Positions 36,001 through 47,631 are shown, numbered from the stretch's first letter. The stretch: 64,000 nt of DNA from Umbilicaria muhlenbergii (GCA_000611775.1 KK106986.1:1564147-1628146), one strand, 5' to 3'. A program made the numbers and translations. The notes: generated from the letters alone by a model not told the origin.

Positions 36001-36902
36001 GCCATGCTTGGCTTCTACCGTGTACCACTTTCCGATTCGAATATCTGAGACTTATCAGCATGTGTTGCTCAAGCGGTATAACGTGATGTCTTCCCACCTT
36101 TGTCAATGGCTACCCGCACATGGTAAGGGACGTCGTATTCCCGAATATCAACAATATAATCGCTCGCATCTGCAATTCCGTTGACTCGTCTATCAATATC
36201 TTGGTCATCATCGTTGAGGTCAAAGCCGGCATTAGCGCTTAAGAAATGATTAGTAGGGCCAGTGTGACCACAGCGAACGATCGAGCGTTACCTTGCCACT
36301 TCAGCATAGGTGTCCATCGCGTTCATGCTTTTCCTATTCTTCTCGGCAACGGGCATGATTGTCTTCCTCACGCCCAATAAATCTCCAACATTTGCAAAGG
36401 ACAACTGCAGAAAGGTTCGGCGGTACCCAAGAAGGTGATTTGGCATCTGGAGATCCTCTTTATCAACCCTTTTCACCCCCTTTACCATGCCCTCAAACAT
36501 CCTACGGCACCACTCTTCCGCCTCAGCCTCCTTGCCCCGCTTCACAGCTACCAAGAAGTATGGGTCGTATTCAACTGTGGCCTTGAAGCTGCCTCCGTCC
36601 TCCTCCAGGAAGTAGTAATCCACGCCTGCTCGGCCTCCAGGTATCTTCTCATCCTCGATCGTTGTGCTATGCATGTTGCAAAGCCATCCCACCTTTTTCT
36701 TACCCGATTCATATCGGGCAAAGCCCATAGACTCATCGATGGTGTGGGCAAGGCGCGTCGCCTCAATCTTTTCCCTTTGAGAATTGGCTTCTGTCGCGCG
36801 GACCGTGGAAGCTTCAATTGTTTTCGTACGTCGAGGATTGAAGGAAGACTTCGCTGATCGAAAGTTGCGGCCATAGCTTCTGTCTGGCTTTCGAGAAGGC
36901 AT
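30091..36902 (-). CDS. POL2: DNA polymerase epsilon catalytic subunit A
   Basis: The leading-strand replicative DNA polymerase with proofreading exonuclease; it also acts in the S-phase checkpoint. Three minus-strand exons (36902-36292, 36237-36098 and 36044-30091) give 2234 residues, the usual length. Exonuclease motifs: AYDIETTKLPLKFPD near 284, ATYNGDFFDWPF and SVSDAVATYY. Polymerase motifs: A as LDVASMYPN near 636, B as KVILNSFYGYVMRKGSRWYS, C as LELDTDGIWC near 870. The inactive second B-family half and two C-terminal Cys clusters (CENCTMARDLDLC; CATCGHEY ... CRKCRVI ... CSCSG) follow; these bind the DPB2 subunit, and the catalytic half carries the Fe-S cluster Cys residues. All active-site Asp/Glu positions are present. 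The gene is divergent from COX20 with 301 bp between starts. Confidence 0.97.
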
Positions 36903-37203
36903 CGTAACGAGGCACGGCTGCAAGTAGTGGGCGAGCCGGTTTCTGTAGCTCACTATGCAGCATTGACCGGGGACGTTATGCTCTCATAATCCATCACCGC
37001 TCCGACGATGAGACACCAGTTTTGCAGCAACCTTGTATACCCTGAATCCGTTGTTAACGCGTGCACCTCATCTGCTGGACCTTCAACTTTCTGGAGTCGC
37101 GATTTCCACTTTACGCGTCGGGCGCGCTAATTTAGCGCCCGCTCCCATGCAGATCTTCCACTGCAGCAATCTCGCACTCGATGTAATTGCTCTGACCAGT
37201 ACA
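36903..37203. promoter_or_regulatory. shared divergent promoter, POL2 / COX20
   Basis: A 301 bp region between the two start codons that must serve both genes. It contains two ACGCG-type hexamers (AACGCG near 37050 and TACGCG near 37107), similar to the MluI cell-cycle box core of fungal replication genes. The match is suggestive only. Confidence 0.4.
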
Positions 37204-37862
37204 ATGGCAGGAGATATCCGGGATAAGCCACCTCCTCCGAGTGCACCCACCCAGAGTGCGCCTCTGGAATCCTCAAATGAGCGGCCATATCAGGGTAAAA
37301 TTTACGAGAGGTTCCATGTCCCCGCGACACCGGAGAATGCGAACGCACTACCAGGAGGCACCACAAACACCGCGGGCGGCAGACCGAAGGAAGCTGGACT
37401 GATAGAAGCCGCCAAAACCGTGAAGTTGGAAGAGTTGACAGAAGTCCATAAGAAGCCATGCGTTCGAGACTCCTTACTCACGGGGATGGGCGCCAGTTTC
37501 GGAGTGGGAGGGATTCGGGCAATTCTGGGTGGTAGGGGATCCTCCTGCTTCTCTTTGAGGACTCACCAATGGAAGGCTGACGGATACATTCGTTCACAGC
37601 TTCCGTCTGGACGTCTTGCAATTGGGCCGTGGGCACATTTTGTTTCGGATCTTTCCTCATGTACGAATTTTGCCAGCGGAAAAGGCAGCTGGAAATGCAA
37701 GGCATGAAGAGGGCAGCCGAGATTATCGATCGGAAGAAGATCGAGAAGGAGAAGAAAGCAGAGGAGGCACGTGCGGCGAGGCGGAAAGCGAAAGAGGAAG
37801 CAGACGCCAGGGCTGAAGAGGATGCAAAGCAGAAATCCCAAAGTTCATGGAAGTTTTGGTGA
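37204..37862 (+). CDS. COX20: Cytochrome c oxidase assembly protein COX20
   Basis: COX20 (FAM36A) is an inner-membrane chaperone for the COX2 subunit during complex IV assembly. Two exons (37204-37531 and 37600-37862) give 196 residues. The N-terminal 80 residues are Pro/Ser-rich and disordered. The core has two membrane segments: FGVGGIRAILGASV, and WAVGTFCFGSFLMYEFCQ, with the conserved CNWAVGTF across the exon 2 start. The C-terminal tail is a highly charged Lys/Glu/Ala helix (KIEKEKKAEEARAARRKAKE) facing the soluble side. The upstream ATG at 37033 was not chosen because the preceding text is not conserved and the ATG at 37204 gives the expected family start, MAGD. Confidence 0.9.
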
Positions 37863-38288
37863 TGGCTGTACATCCCGGCACTGAGAATCGGCGCTTGGTC
37901 TGGTCGAATCGGGTATCTTATATGCATTCTTATTTGTGCTCGCTCCGACCGAGTGCAAGGATGTGGGGAATGCAGTATGAAACTATAGGGGGCTGGTGGA
38001 CGTGAGCAAGTAGTGGCCGTAACGTAGGGGCCATTACCAGACAACAAAGGATGGTGCAGTTGGCCTGGAAAGGGGCACTGCAGAAACGTCCATTGATGGA
38101 CGTCGTTCAATACGCATAACGCCACGCTTCCAAAAGGCAACCTCGGGCTGATGTTCTTATGCAGCATCCCCCATTCCTTTTCCTTAGGCTCTGTGTCCCC
38201 GTCCACCAAAGCGCAAAATGGGTATATTGAGATCCCCGCACAAGTTCAGCGCCAATACTTCAACGCCGCTAGTGCACCGCAAGTCATG
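37863..38288. other. convergent spacer
   Basis: 3' flanks of COX20 and the unknown conserved gene. Nothing further is seen. Confidence 0.5.
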
Positions 38289-39131
38289 CTAGCTCTCGAT
38301 AAATCTGACCTTCCTTATCTGCTCCCGCTGCTGCAGGACACCGTCTCGTGTCCCCATAATTGGTGTCCCTTCGACCTTTTCGCCTTTCCATCGCCTCTCA
38401 CTTCTTCGCTGTCGTGCTTCTCGTGCCTCCCTGTTCTTCCACTCTGCAACTTGCTGTTTCCGCTTCTGGGCTCTAGCTTGTGCTATTGCCGGGGTTGGTC
38501 GAAAGCCCACCCCGTTGATACCATAGCCATCATCAGAGGGATCTGTCGGGTCATGGCCGGTGATCTCAGAATCAAGCCACGTTAAGGAGACTTCAGGAGA
38601 AGGTGATCGCAGCGGAGGCGAAGACTTTGGATGTGCCCTCAGCTCAGCGGAGCTTGGCAGAGGAATAGCCGGTGATGTTGGTCTAATGGTTGGCGTTTCT
38701 GGGATCTCAGGTATCGCATTTGTATCGAGGGCATTGACTGTTTTCTGGAGCTTGACGCCAAAAGTGAATTGAATGCCCTCATTTAGGCTTACAGTGCTCA
38801 AATCATTGTCGTTGACGAGGCTCTCAAAGCCACCTCCGTCAACCCGTGGCTCAAAGGCCTTTCGTGCCTCTTGCTCGTCTAGTGGACCGTGAAAGTCTAG
38901 TTTCGGTGTAGGGTCGTGATCTTGTAGTTCAAGGCTCTGTAAATGACCAGCCACCACGGTTCGAGGGCTTCCATTACCAGTGAATTTGATTTCCTTGGCA
39001 GGTCGAGTAGGCAGGTCTGTGAACACCCGCAGGCTTGATGAGGACGAGTCTTGATTATATCTAGGCTCGATAGCGTCTCTCTTGCGCTTCGGGGAGAGGA
39101 ATGTGGAGCCTGGTGGGGAAGGAGCAGGCAT
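38289..39131 (-). CDS. Conserved ascomycete protein of unknown function
   Basis: A single-exon gene of 280 residues from the ATG at 39131 (an ATG two codons earlier gives nearly the same protein). The first two thirds are low-complexity and Ser/Pro-rich, with short conserved-looking stretches (LNEGIQFTFGVKLQKTV; SLTWLDSEITGHDP). The C-terminal part DDGYGINGVGFRPTPAIAQA, followed by an Arg/Lys/Glu-rich helix (KRKQQVAEWKNREAREARQR), matches my memory of an uncharacterised family in filamentous ascomycetes. PKRKRD near the N-terminus could be a nuclear localisation signal. No enzymatic motif is visible. Confidence 0.75.
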   Translation of the reverse strand: MPAPSPPGSTFLSPKRKRDAIEPRYNQDSSSSSLRVFTDLPTRPAKEIKFTGNGSPRTVVAGHLQSLELQDHDPTPKLDFHGPLDEQEARKAFEPRVDGGGFESLVNDNDLSTVSLNEGIQFTFGVKLQKTVNALDTNAIPEIPETPTIRPTSPAIPLPSSAELRAHPKSSPPLRSPSPEVSLTWLDSEITGHDPTDPSDDGYGINGVGFRPTPAIAQARAQKRKQQVAEWKNREAREARQRRSERRWKGEKVEGTPIMGTRDGVLQQREQIRKVRFIES

Positions 39132-39800
39132 CTTCACATTTCAGTAAGTGGTATCAGTGATGTTGGTAGCAAATGCTTAGCAAGCGAAACGTGAGCTCCT
39201 CATAGCTATGCCAGACATCGCGCAATAGGCATTGGCGAGCCTCAGGTCTCACCCAGGAGAGATGGTGAATTGGTAGAGATGAGTGTATCATAGATCGAGG
39301 TGGGGCAGTCAGTAGGGCTCGGCTCGTGCCGAAGCTATTAGCGATACAAACGGTGCTTGCCTTCCTTGTCTGTCCCTGTGGGGATGACTTCCCCATGATA
39401 TATTGGCCACTTCGTGATATAGCTGGAAGTTTTCGGTGATTATGATCGTGTCTGCCCGGATCCGAAATCGACCTACATTACTATGTACCGTCCGAAGACA
39501 TTTCTTTAAGATGATATATTTAGCTTTGAAGCAGGAGAGTGCACAGAGGATTACTTATAATCCTATAGAGGCAGATGGCCATGACTGCCGTGGATGCTAT
39601 GGCGCTTTCTTTTTCTGTCCTCTATCACTTGATCCAGCAAGTAGTGAGTCTTAGGCCGGCGGTAAATATTCCTTCAGCAAACTGCTTCGTATCAGTCACT
39701 ACCTCTTCGTGTGCGGTTCTCCATCTGATATCTCAGATCTATTTCTTATACCATTACATTACATTCGTTATCTCAGTCTATCAGACCACACTCGTTGACA
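39132..39800. other. divergent intergenic region
   Basis: Promoters of the 38289-39131 gene (minus) and the 39801-41603 gene (plus). The sequence just before 39801 is T/C/A-rich and leader-like. Confidence 0.5.
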
Positions 39801-41603
39801 ATGACAAAGAGAGGCAATCGGAAACCAAAACGGCCACCAGGACCGTTTCTGGACCCAGAAATCATCCAAGCCCCGGTCGATATCTGTTCAGCATCCACCA
39901 TCGAGGCAAGGACGGGAGACCTGGCTACCCCGGAGCAAGTTTCTCCTAGCCAGATGGCTTTCCAGCAAGGTGGACCCGGGCAGAGTGATCCTTCACAGTC
40001 GGCTTGGAAGCGATCAAAAAGGCATGACAACCGTCGACAAAAACGGGAGTGGCAGCCATTCCTGGACAAAGATGATCCCCAGATGCCTCGCGGCGTACGA
40101 GCCGGCCCAACAGCTCCCACGATGGTCGAAGCGACTCTCCAGAGAAGCTCTGACCATAATCCTGCAGATGAGATCGCTATAGAGCGGGATAATTCTCTTC
40201 CGTGTGTTCCTCCTCACGAACAAAATACACCCGAAGCGGGCCCATCGAAGCAAAAGACGAAAGGGGGCAATCAGAAACAGAAGCGCCGGTGGCTCTCCCT
40301 AGATTTACATAATGACCGGGAGCCAGTTGATCCTGTCTCATGTTCTACTGTCACGACCAACGAGACGGAACGAGCTAGCCCTCAGCAGGGTACTCCCGAG
40401 CAAATTTCAGCACAGCGGGATCCTTTGCAATCGGGTACCTCTGGCCATAGCAACAGTGAGCAAAATCATTGCGACCGAAGTACTCCAAAGGAAAGCCCAG
40501 CGAAAGAGATTACTTCCGGGCCGAGTACTGACGAGAGCTCTGTCATTCAATCCTTCACTTGTGCAACCACTATTGATACTTTGACCTTTTCACCGCTACT
40601 CCGACTCCCCGTTGAAATTAGTGAGCAGATATTGCGATACCTGTTGGTGGCGGATGGTGTAAGGATCTGTCATCATACCAAGCAACCCTTGCTCCTCGTG
40701 AACAAGGGTTACCGTCCACCTGGGCCATTTCCGTATAGTGGGGTGAGTCCGGAGATCCTATGCGTCAATCGCCGATTTTATTTCGAAGGTCTGGCGATCC
40801 TGTACTCCGAAAATGTGCTTTATTTCCAACAAACGTTTTCCGTTGGTGGAACTGGTCTGCTGGGGATCGAGGCTTATTTAGCCAAAATGAACGCGGTGGG
40901 ATGTTCAATGATCAAAAGAGTTGGTTTCTCTGTGGACTTGCTCAGTATAAACCTGGCTCCCCAGGACCTAGGCCCTCCTAATGAGAGTCGTGGCATAGGA
41001 TGCCTTCGTGATGTGGCGGCGGCTTGTCAATACCTCAGTGACAATCTGCCGAATGTGACATATCTTTGGGTGTTCCTGTGGGAATCTCTTGAGTTGGCCG
41101 AGGATGTAACTGCCGCTGCTGTTGTTACGCAACCTCGTCGCAACTGGAAGAAGAGAATGTTGGAGATGGGCATCAAGATGCTATTTCTCAGCCTGCTCGA
41201 GTTTAGGGGCCGAAAAATCGTGACAATACATGGCGAGATGCTTTGGTTCGTGATTGCCAAACTGCTTCGGTGTCCGTCGGATGGGGAACATGTATTGTCC
41301 CCCTACTATGCCGTTAAACCGGCTGCGGTCTTTGAGTGCGAAGTGTGGGTGGCAAGGGGATGTCTATGTCCCTGTTGGCGCGAGGCGGACGCGTTAACTG
41401 CATGGATGGCGTCTGCTCCACTGCGTGAGAGAGAGAGGTCGAGCGGTTATCAAGCTGGCAATGGGTCCTCTACAGATGCCGCAATGGCTCCTTTCACACT
41501 ACTAGGCCGCAGCACTCGTGCGTCCGTGGCCGCCAGGCTTGCAGAGCTATACAACCGACTCGTTGGCCAAGGTCCCACGGGTCCGCTGTGGATCTCCGGC
41601 TAG
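39801..41603 (+). CDS. Unknown protein with F-box-like segment and long disordered N-terminus
   Basis: A single-exon gene of 600 residues from the ATG at 39801. Residues 1-260 are hydrophilic, rich in Gln/Ser/Pro/Lys, with a repeating basic KRGNRKPKRPPGP / KTKGGNQKQKRRW style. From about 265 on, FSPLLRLPVEISEQILRYLL is the short F-box-like/2EXR-like opening seen in many Dothideomycete proteins. It is followed by SPEILCVNRRFYFEGLAILYSENVLYF, typical of that group. The rest is a moderately conserved alpha/beta region with several Cys near the end (CEVWVARGCLCPC). No enzymatic motif is seen; a role in protein turnover is only a family-level guess. Confidence 0.72.
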   Translation: MTKRGNRKPKRPPGPFLDPEIIQAPVDICSASTIEARTGDLATPEQVSPSQMAFQQGGPGQSDPSQSAWKRSKRHDNRRQKREWQPFLDKDDPQMPRGVRAGPTAPTMVEATLQRSSDHNPADEIAIERDNSLPCVPPHEQNTPEAGPSKQKTKGGNQKQKRRWLSLDLHNDREPVDPVSCSTVTTNETERASPQQGTPEQISAQRDPLQSGTSGHSNSEQNHCDRSTPKESPAKEITSGPSTDESSVIQSFTCATTIDTLTFSPLLRLPVEISEQILRYLLVADGVRICHHTKQPLLLVNKGYRPPGPFPYSGVSPEILCVNRRFYFEGLAILYSENVLYFQQTFSVGGTGLLGIEAYLAKMNAVGCSMIKRVGFSVDLLSINLAPQDLGPPNESRGIGCLRDVAAACQYLSDNLPNVTYLWVFLWESLELAEDVTAAAVVTQPRRNWKKRMLEMGIKMLFLSLLEFRGRKIVTIHGEMLWFVIAKLLRCPSDGEHVLSPYYAVKPAAVFECEVWVARGCLCPCWREADALTAWMASAPLRERERSSGYQAGNGSSTDAAMAPFTLLGRSTRASVAARLAELYNRLVGQGPTGPLWISG

Positions 41604-41983
41604 GCCATGGCCGTTCAGCAATGAGCCGTTCCTCCGAGTAATTCTGAGCATGGCTCGCTGGCCCAGGGATGTTTGATCCTATATCCACTGTCACGTGTGA
41701 CCGGCTGAGCTCTCAAACGTTGTAAGAGTCTGTGTATTGTCATAATGTAGTTATGTCAATGGGTGGCTGCATTGGTGCTGAGGGCAGATAGGCCGGGCGT
41801 CTGTGGTCAAATGGACAAGTGTCTGGATGGCCATTCTCAAAGACTGTGTACAACGTAGTTTATCCTGAATCACTGCTACGGTGAGACCCTTAATATCATC
41901 TCGAGCCCAAGTTATGTCTCCACCAACTGGAGATGGTAACTGAGATGAGTATTCGACACATGCCTCGTCGGCGACCACGAGGC

Positions 41984-42009
41984 CCAAGTGGCCGGGCCAA
42001 GTGGCCGGG
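41984..42009. repeat. 13 bp tandem repeat, two copies
   Basis: Unit CCAAGTGGCCGGG occurs twice back to back. Confidence 0.85.
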
Positions 42010-42162
42010 CGGAGAGGGGACGCGGCGGCGGAGGATTAGGGGTCCTCGGGACGGGATGCGACTGGCGACGAAAGCAGTCTAACCCACGCCAAGCGATGTC
42101 AAACCTTCTTTAGTCGAGAATGGCTGAAGCGTGGAAGTGCAATGCCAGTTCCAGCGCTGCAT

Positions 42163-42204
42163 GCGAATTAGAGCCTGCGAATTAGAGCCTGCGAATTAGA
42201 GCCC
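42163..42204. repeat. 14 bp tandem repeat, three copies
   Basis: Unit GCGAATTAGAGCCT occurs three times back to back; the last copy ends in C. Confidence 0.9.
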
Positions 42205-42238
42205 GCGCCTTTGCTCCTAACGGTCGACCTCCCATACC

Positions 42239-42291
42239 CGCGACGAGCGACAAGAGACGAGCGACGAGCGACGAGCGACGAGAGACGAGAA
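42239..42291. repeat. GACGAGC-type heptamer repeat
   Basis: A run of GACGAGC/GACAAGA/GAGACGA units, partly degenerate, about 50 bp long. Confidence 0.8.
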
Positions 42292-42774
42292 CCGACCCAC
42301 CATCCGCTCTCCCACCACAACGACCGCTCCTTCGCATGCTGCCCCTCGCCAAACATGCCCGCAACGCTCAATTAAGGTAAGGTAGTGAATGAGCACCCAC
42401 TTCTAGCGAGTTTTCGGCCCTCCCTGTTGCACAAGCCCGCTATCAGTCGCATCCCACTGCGCATACGTCGAAACATCGTGGCTCCATACTCGACGGCGGA
42501 CCCGACCACGCTCGACGACGTTGAGAAGTATACTACAAAGAATCGAATCGTGCACACCGTGCACACCGTGAACCGTCGGGACGCAGCTTCGCTGCGAGTC
42601 AGCGCCTTTGCACGGGCTAGGCGCAATACTCGGCCGCTCGCGTTATAGGCTGTCCGAGACTGGAACGACCCAACGGCCTCGGACGATGTCATTCGTGGCA
42701 AAGACGCAAAAACGAAGTGATCTGATCGCGAGTCGTTGGAAGTATTCAGAGGGCTATCGTACTCCGGAGTCGCA

Positions 42775-45700
42775 ATGAATCAGGCTAACGTCGGCAACAT
42801 GAACGGAATATATGGCAAGACCTACTCCGCGGATGACCTGCAGCGACTGACGGAGATCAACAACCGCGATACGATGATGAGTATGATGACCTCGGATGGC
42901 ATGGATGCTGCTGGCATGATTGGTGGACAGACACTGGACGAAATCATCAGTCAAAATCATAAAGAGATACAGCGGAGGAGGAGTTATCAACAATCGCAGT
43001 CGTACAGGTCCAATGGGCAGGGTCCAGAAGCCGATCCGAGGAGGGCTTCGATGATGGAGTTTGGCCCTGGGCCACCAAACGACTTGGACAGCTTTCAATT
43101 CGAACCCTCGTCCGCCCATGTCAGCAGTCCTCTGGTCCGTGCGGGCAGCATTGCACAGAGAAGAATGGATAGCCAGCGACAAAGGCGACGAGAATCGGCG
43201 GAGAACATCGTCATGAATACACATTTCCAAAACATAGGGCAGACCTATCCGCCCATACCGCAATCCTCCCCATACCAGCAACCTCTCAACCCTTCCAGAT
43301 CCCTCAACCTCGATGTAGCGGGGACCTACCTACCCTCAAACTTATCCATGGGCATGGACTTTGCTACCGGCAACCTGCAACAAGATCCCAGTAACGATGT
43401 CGCACCTATGAACATGTTCTCCCAGGGCAGCTTCCAACCGAATTTAACGTCTTCACCCATCCATCAAACTTTCTCAAACTCCCTCCCAGGTCCGGTGCAG
43501 GACCCGGGCGGGGGAAATACGGGAGGGCGCGAGGAGCAAGATATGATGGACAAGTTACCAGATATGCAGATGTCGGACCGTGTCCAAAACATGCAGAGGA
43601 GTCTCACGCATCCGCCTATGACGCTGTCGAACCCAAACACAGCCGGCCCAGTTCATGCCATGCCAGACTATGATATTCCATCGGAGCCTCAGCAAAGGGG
43701 CGGTCTGCCTGTCGTCATAGAAACCTCGAGAATGACATTTTCTACTGGCGATGCACTGCCAGGCACGGTCGTGCAACCATCAATACCACAGTACCGTAAT
43801 GCATATTCGTCTAGTGGGTTCGACATGCTTGGAGTCCTTATGCGCGTTGCTGCTCGACCGAAGCCGCAGATCAACATAGGGGCTGTCGACATGTCCTGTG
43901 CTTTTGTCGTATGCGACGTCTCCCAGCATGACATTCCAATAGTATATTGCTCAGATATCTTCGAGCGGCTTACAGGCTATTCGAAGCATGAAATATTGGG
44001 CAGAAACTGCCGGTTCCTACAGGCGCCGGATGGCAAAGTACAACCAGGCATCAAGCGCAAATACGTGGACGATCAGGCCGTTTTACACCTCAAGAACATG
44101 ATTAGTCAACGGCAAGAAGCGCAGATCAGCCTCATTAATTATCGCAAGGGAGGCCAGCCGTTCATGAATTTGCTTACTATGATACCCATCACCTGGGACA
44201 GCGACGAAATTAGGTACTTCGTCGGATTCCAGGTAGACCTTGTTGAACAGCCAACGTCGATCACGAACAAGAATCCCGGTGAGTCTGCACGATTGATACC
44301 CTATAGGCATCTGTCGCTGACCAGAGATTAGATGGCTCCTATGCCATCAATTACCAGCGTGGTATGCTGCCCAGATACGTTTTCCAAACACCAGAAAACC
44401 ACAATCCTCAGAGCACCGAAATGGGTCAGACGATTGGCAGAGATGAGGTCTCGACGGTGCTCAGCACGATTGGCACCGGTGAGTCGGAGCTATCTAAGCG
44501 TATTTGGGATAAGGTTCTCCTCGAAAACACCGATGATGTGGTCCATGTGCTGTCCTTGAAGGGCCTATTTCTCTATTTGTCGCCTTCGAGTCGGAAGGTA
44601 CTCGAATACGACCCCAGTGAGCTTGTCGGCACAGCATTATCGTCTGTCTGTCATCCGAGCGACATTGTGCCGGTAACGCGAGAGCTCAAGGACACTTCCA
44701 CCGGTGCCGCGGTAAATGTTGTTTTTCGAATACGAAGAAAATGCAGCGGCTATACCTGGTTCGAAAGTCATGGTTCACTCCATACAGAACAAGGCAAAGG
44801 TCGGAAGTGCATCATCCTCGTGGGTCGCGAAAGGCCAGTTTACGCTCTAGCACGAAGTGATATTATCTCTGCCGGCGGAATTGGTGAAAGCGAGCTATGG
44901 ACCAAGATGTCGACTTCAGGAATGTTTCTGTTTGTGTCCTCAAACGTTAGGAATCTTTTGGATCGACAACCAGAGGAGCTGGTAGGCACTAGCGCTCAAG
45001 CGTTGATGCGAGCAGAGTCGAAATTGGAGTTCGGAAAAATGTTGGAACTGGCACGTACTGGTGTGAGGGCAACGTTCAAACACGATGTACACAACAAGCG
45101 TGGGCAGACACTACAAGCGCAAACAACGATTTATCCAGGTGATGCAAGTGCAGGACAGAAGCCAACATTCTTGGTTGCTCAGACAAGGTTGTTGAAACTG
45201 TCGAGAGCTTTACCTACGGGCAATCGTCAAGGATCCGGCGTATCTGCCAGGACCGATCAAGCCTCTGCAGGCTCTGGCACGCCTTCGACGAACGTCTCTG
45301 GTGGTACTCAGGCCTCCCGGCAAACTGACACGCCTCAATCATCAACTTCTAATACTTACGAGAACGGAGTCCTGACGCAAGCGGGCGGGAGCGGTCTCGC
45401 CATTGGCAACCAGCACGAAGCCCTTGCTTCCGAGGAGAATGTTTTCGATGAACTCAAGACGACAAGAAGCACCAGCTGGCAATTCGAGCTCCGCCAGATG
45501 GAGAAGCGCAACCGACTACTGGCAGAAGAATTGCAAAGCCTTCTCTCATCTAAGAAGAAGCGGAAACGAAGAAAAGGAGCGGGGCAATTACAGAAAGACT
45601 GTGCGAACTGCCACACTCGTGTCACGCCCGAATGGAGACGAGGGCCAAGTGGCAATCGGGATCTCTGCAACAGCTGTGGCTTGAGATGGGCTAAGCAGGT

Positions 45701-46459
45701 AAGGACCCAAGATATGAGAGACGAAGGGCCTTCGCCGTCGCTTTCGCCTTCACCGACTACACCCATATACCAAGAATACTTTGATGCCACCTTGCAACAC
45801 CCTTCCCTACACCACCACAATGACGTTGTACCTCATTTCTCCACAATCTGAGTCGCGTTCTCTCACCGCCATGCCTAGCCCACCCGCGTTGTCGCCGTGG
45901 CTCCTCCACCTGTGCGGTGCTCTACCACGGACACGTTAGTCGTCCTTCTCTGACCACTGTCATGAACTCTTTCATTCATTTGGTTACATTCGTTTGCCTC
46001 CTTCTTTGGTCGTTGTGGGCCCGCTAGCAATGGGTCTCTGATGACGAGTCTCGCCTGCTGCGCCGTGTGTTCCGCGTTATGACCCAGCCCCGAGCACCGA
46101 CTTGATCAAATCCAATACAGTTGCGATTCGTTTCTTGCAGAACTGGTTTACTGATCCGTGTGTTCGGACAGAACGGACGTGTCTCGCCTCGCGCCTCTTC
46201 TCAGCAGAGTGATAAACACTCGGCAGCCTCCCAAAGCACCTCCTCACCCCGACAGTCTTCACCGCTTGCTACGAACATGGTCATCAACGACTCCACCTTT
46301 CAAACGGAGAAGCGGTCACCCCAAGCCGCTAACGCGGACTCCCATAATGCGAAAACGGCACGCATGGAAGCTGTTTCCTCGCAAGGCTACGGCGGCGGGA
46401 TACCGGCGAAGATTGAGGAAGGCGACGAACCGAGTGAAGTGGCACTGGGCAGGAATTAG
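42775..46459 (+). CDS. wc-1: White collar 1 blue-light receptor / GATA transcription factor
   Basis: WC-1 is the FAD-binding photoreceptor that, with WC-2, activates light-responsive and clock genes in the nucleus. Three exons (42775-44278, 44332-45698 and 46172-46459) give 1052 residues. A Gln/Ser/Pro-rich N-terminus precedes the LOV domain with GRNCRFLQ; the photoactive Cys is at 412. Two PAS domains follow (RIWDKVLLENTDDVVHVLSL; GESELWTKMSTSGMFLFVSS). A basic stretch (KKKRKRRKGAGQ) leads into the GATA zinc finger, starting at Cys 925, CANC ... CNSC. The third exon resumes the family text as AKQ|NGRVSPRASSQQS. The last intron is unusually long (473 nt); reading through it gives a different Ser/Pro-rich tail of 51 residues ending at 45851. 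The start at 42775 is the first in-frame ATG. Confidence 0.94.
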
Positions 46460-47631
46460 GGGGGCGACGGGACACGGCCCATACATTCGAATGATACCAT
46501 GTGCGATCTGATTCACAGCTGCGCGGTGGACATGCTTATGCGTGTGTGATACCACGAACGGTGTACTTTCTCTGCTTGGCTTGGCGTTGTGCGGCATCGG
46601 GTCTTTCCCGTCTTCATCTTCGGTTTCTAATCCCCATCGTCTGGCCGCGCAAGGAGAGCGGCCAGGCCAGCAGATCGGGGTTATTCTTTTAGCGAGTCGT
46701 TCGGTTTAGGGATCACCCTCGTTCGGGGAAAGGGCATGGAAATGGGAGAAGTTCGGGGCGGCAAGCGTGGCAAGACTGGACTGTTCATCTACCCTCGTGC
46801 TCATTGTCGTATGCCCCCGTGGTAGAACAAAGGCGTCGGCATGAGGATCACATCCATGCCAAGGTGTCTCATGCCGCCATCACATGCCTTTCTCCATCGA
46901 CGAGTACCTGACCACCAGACGTGCGTCCCCACATCTCGGAACAAGCCCATTCCGCCTCTTCCATGATCCCTGCCGCCCCTGCCATCCCACGCCACCTCGG
47001 CTGTGGGACGGGCATGTCGAACCGAAGCCGCCTCGGTCATTCTCGCTCCATTCCACCGTTCCGGTTAGACGCGGAATGTTGCAGCACGAGCCTTTCCGCG
47101 TTGGGCAACTTTCCGACGCAGGGTCGTGGAGAGCGGCAGCTTTTCGCTCGGCCAGCTCGGGTAGGGATCAGGGTACCTTGGGCATTCAGGGATGGGATAA
47201 CCTTAGGGATCGCCACTTTTTGGGGGGGAAGGGGGTTGGAGGGAAGGGGCCCGGAGAATGTTCAGGGAGAAGATTCCTCCATCGTTCGTCCTGACAAGTT
47301 GAGATTCACTCCAGGGATCTGCGTTTCGAGGGATTGGTGGGGTTGAGATCGAGACTGGGGTTTGAGGACTGGGATCTGGATTCGGAAGGCGCGGAGAAGG
47401 AGACGCTGGGTCGGAGCTGCTGTTTGCTGTTTGCTGTTTGCTGTTTGTCAAGGGACTCGAAGTAGGCCCAAGAAGCAAGAGTTACGATCGAACGGCTGTT
47501 GCGCCTCACCCGGAAGACGTCTTCTAAACGCCCTGATTGCGATCGCATAGCCATTGGCTTTCTGCCTTCGACATTCGACAATACCCAGTCAACTGACCAC
47601 GTCTGCACGCGTCAGGGGCCAAACAGACGAG
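46460..47631. other. intergenic with a heptamer repeat
   Basis: wc-1 3' flank and Ras promoter. A perfect GCTGTTT heptamer occurs four times at 47419-47446. No gene could be supported. Confidence 0.55.

Larger units (their letters stand above)
41604..42774. promoter_or_regulatory. wc-1 upstream region with tandem repeats
   Basis: About 1.2 kb between two plus-strand genes. It carries three short tandem-repeat blocks (listed separately) and otherwise no supported gene. A plus-strand frame at 42385-42648 lies just before wc-1 but has no recognisable protein character. Confidence 0.5.

Noticed and set aside
42385-42648. An 87-codon plus-strand frame before wc-1
   Set aside because: Arg-rich, overlaps a minus-strand frame of similar length, no signal or domain, and lies in the repeat-bearing promoter region.
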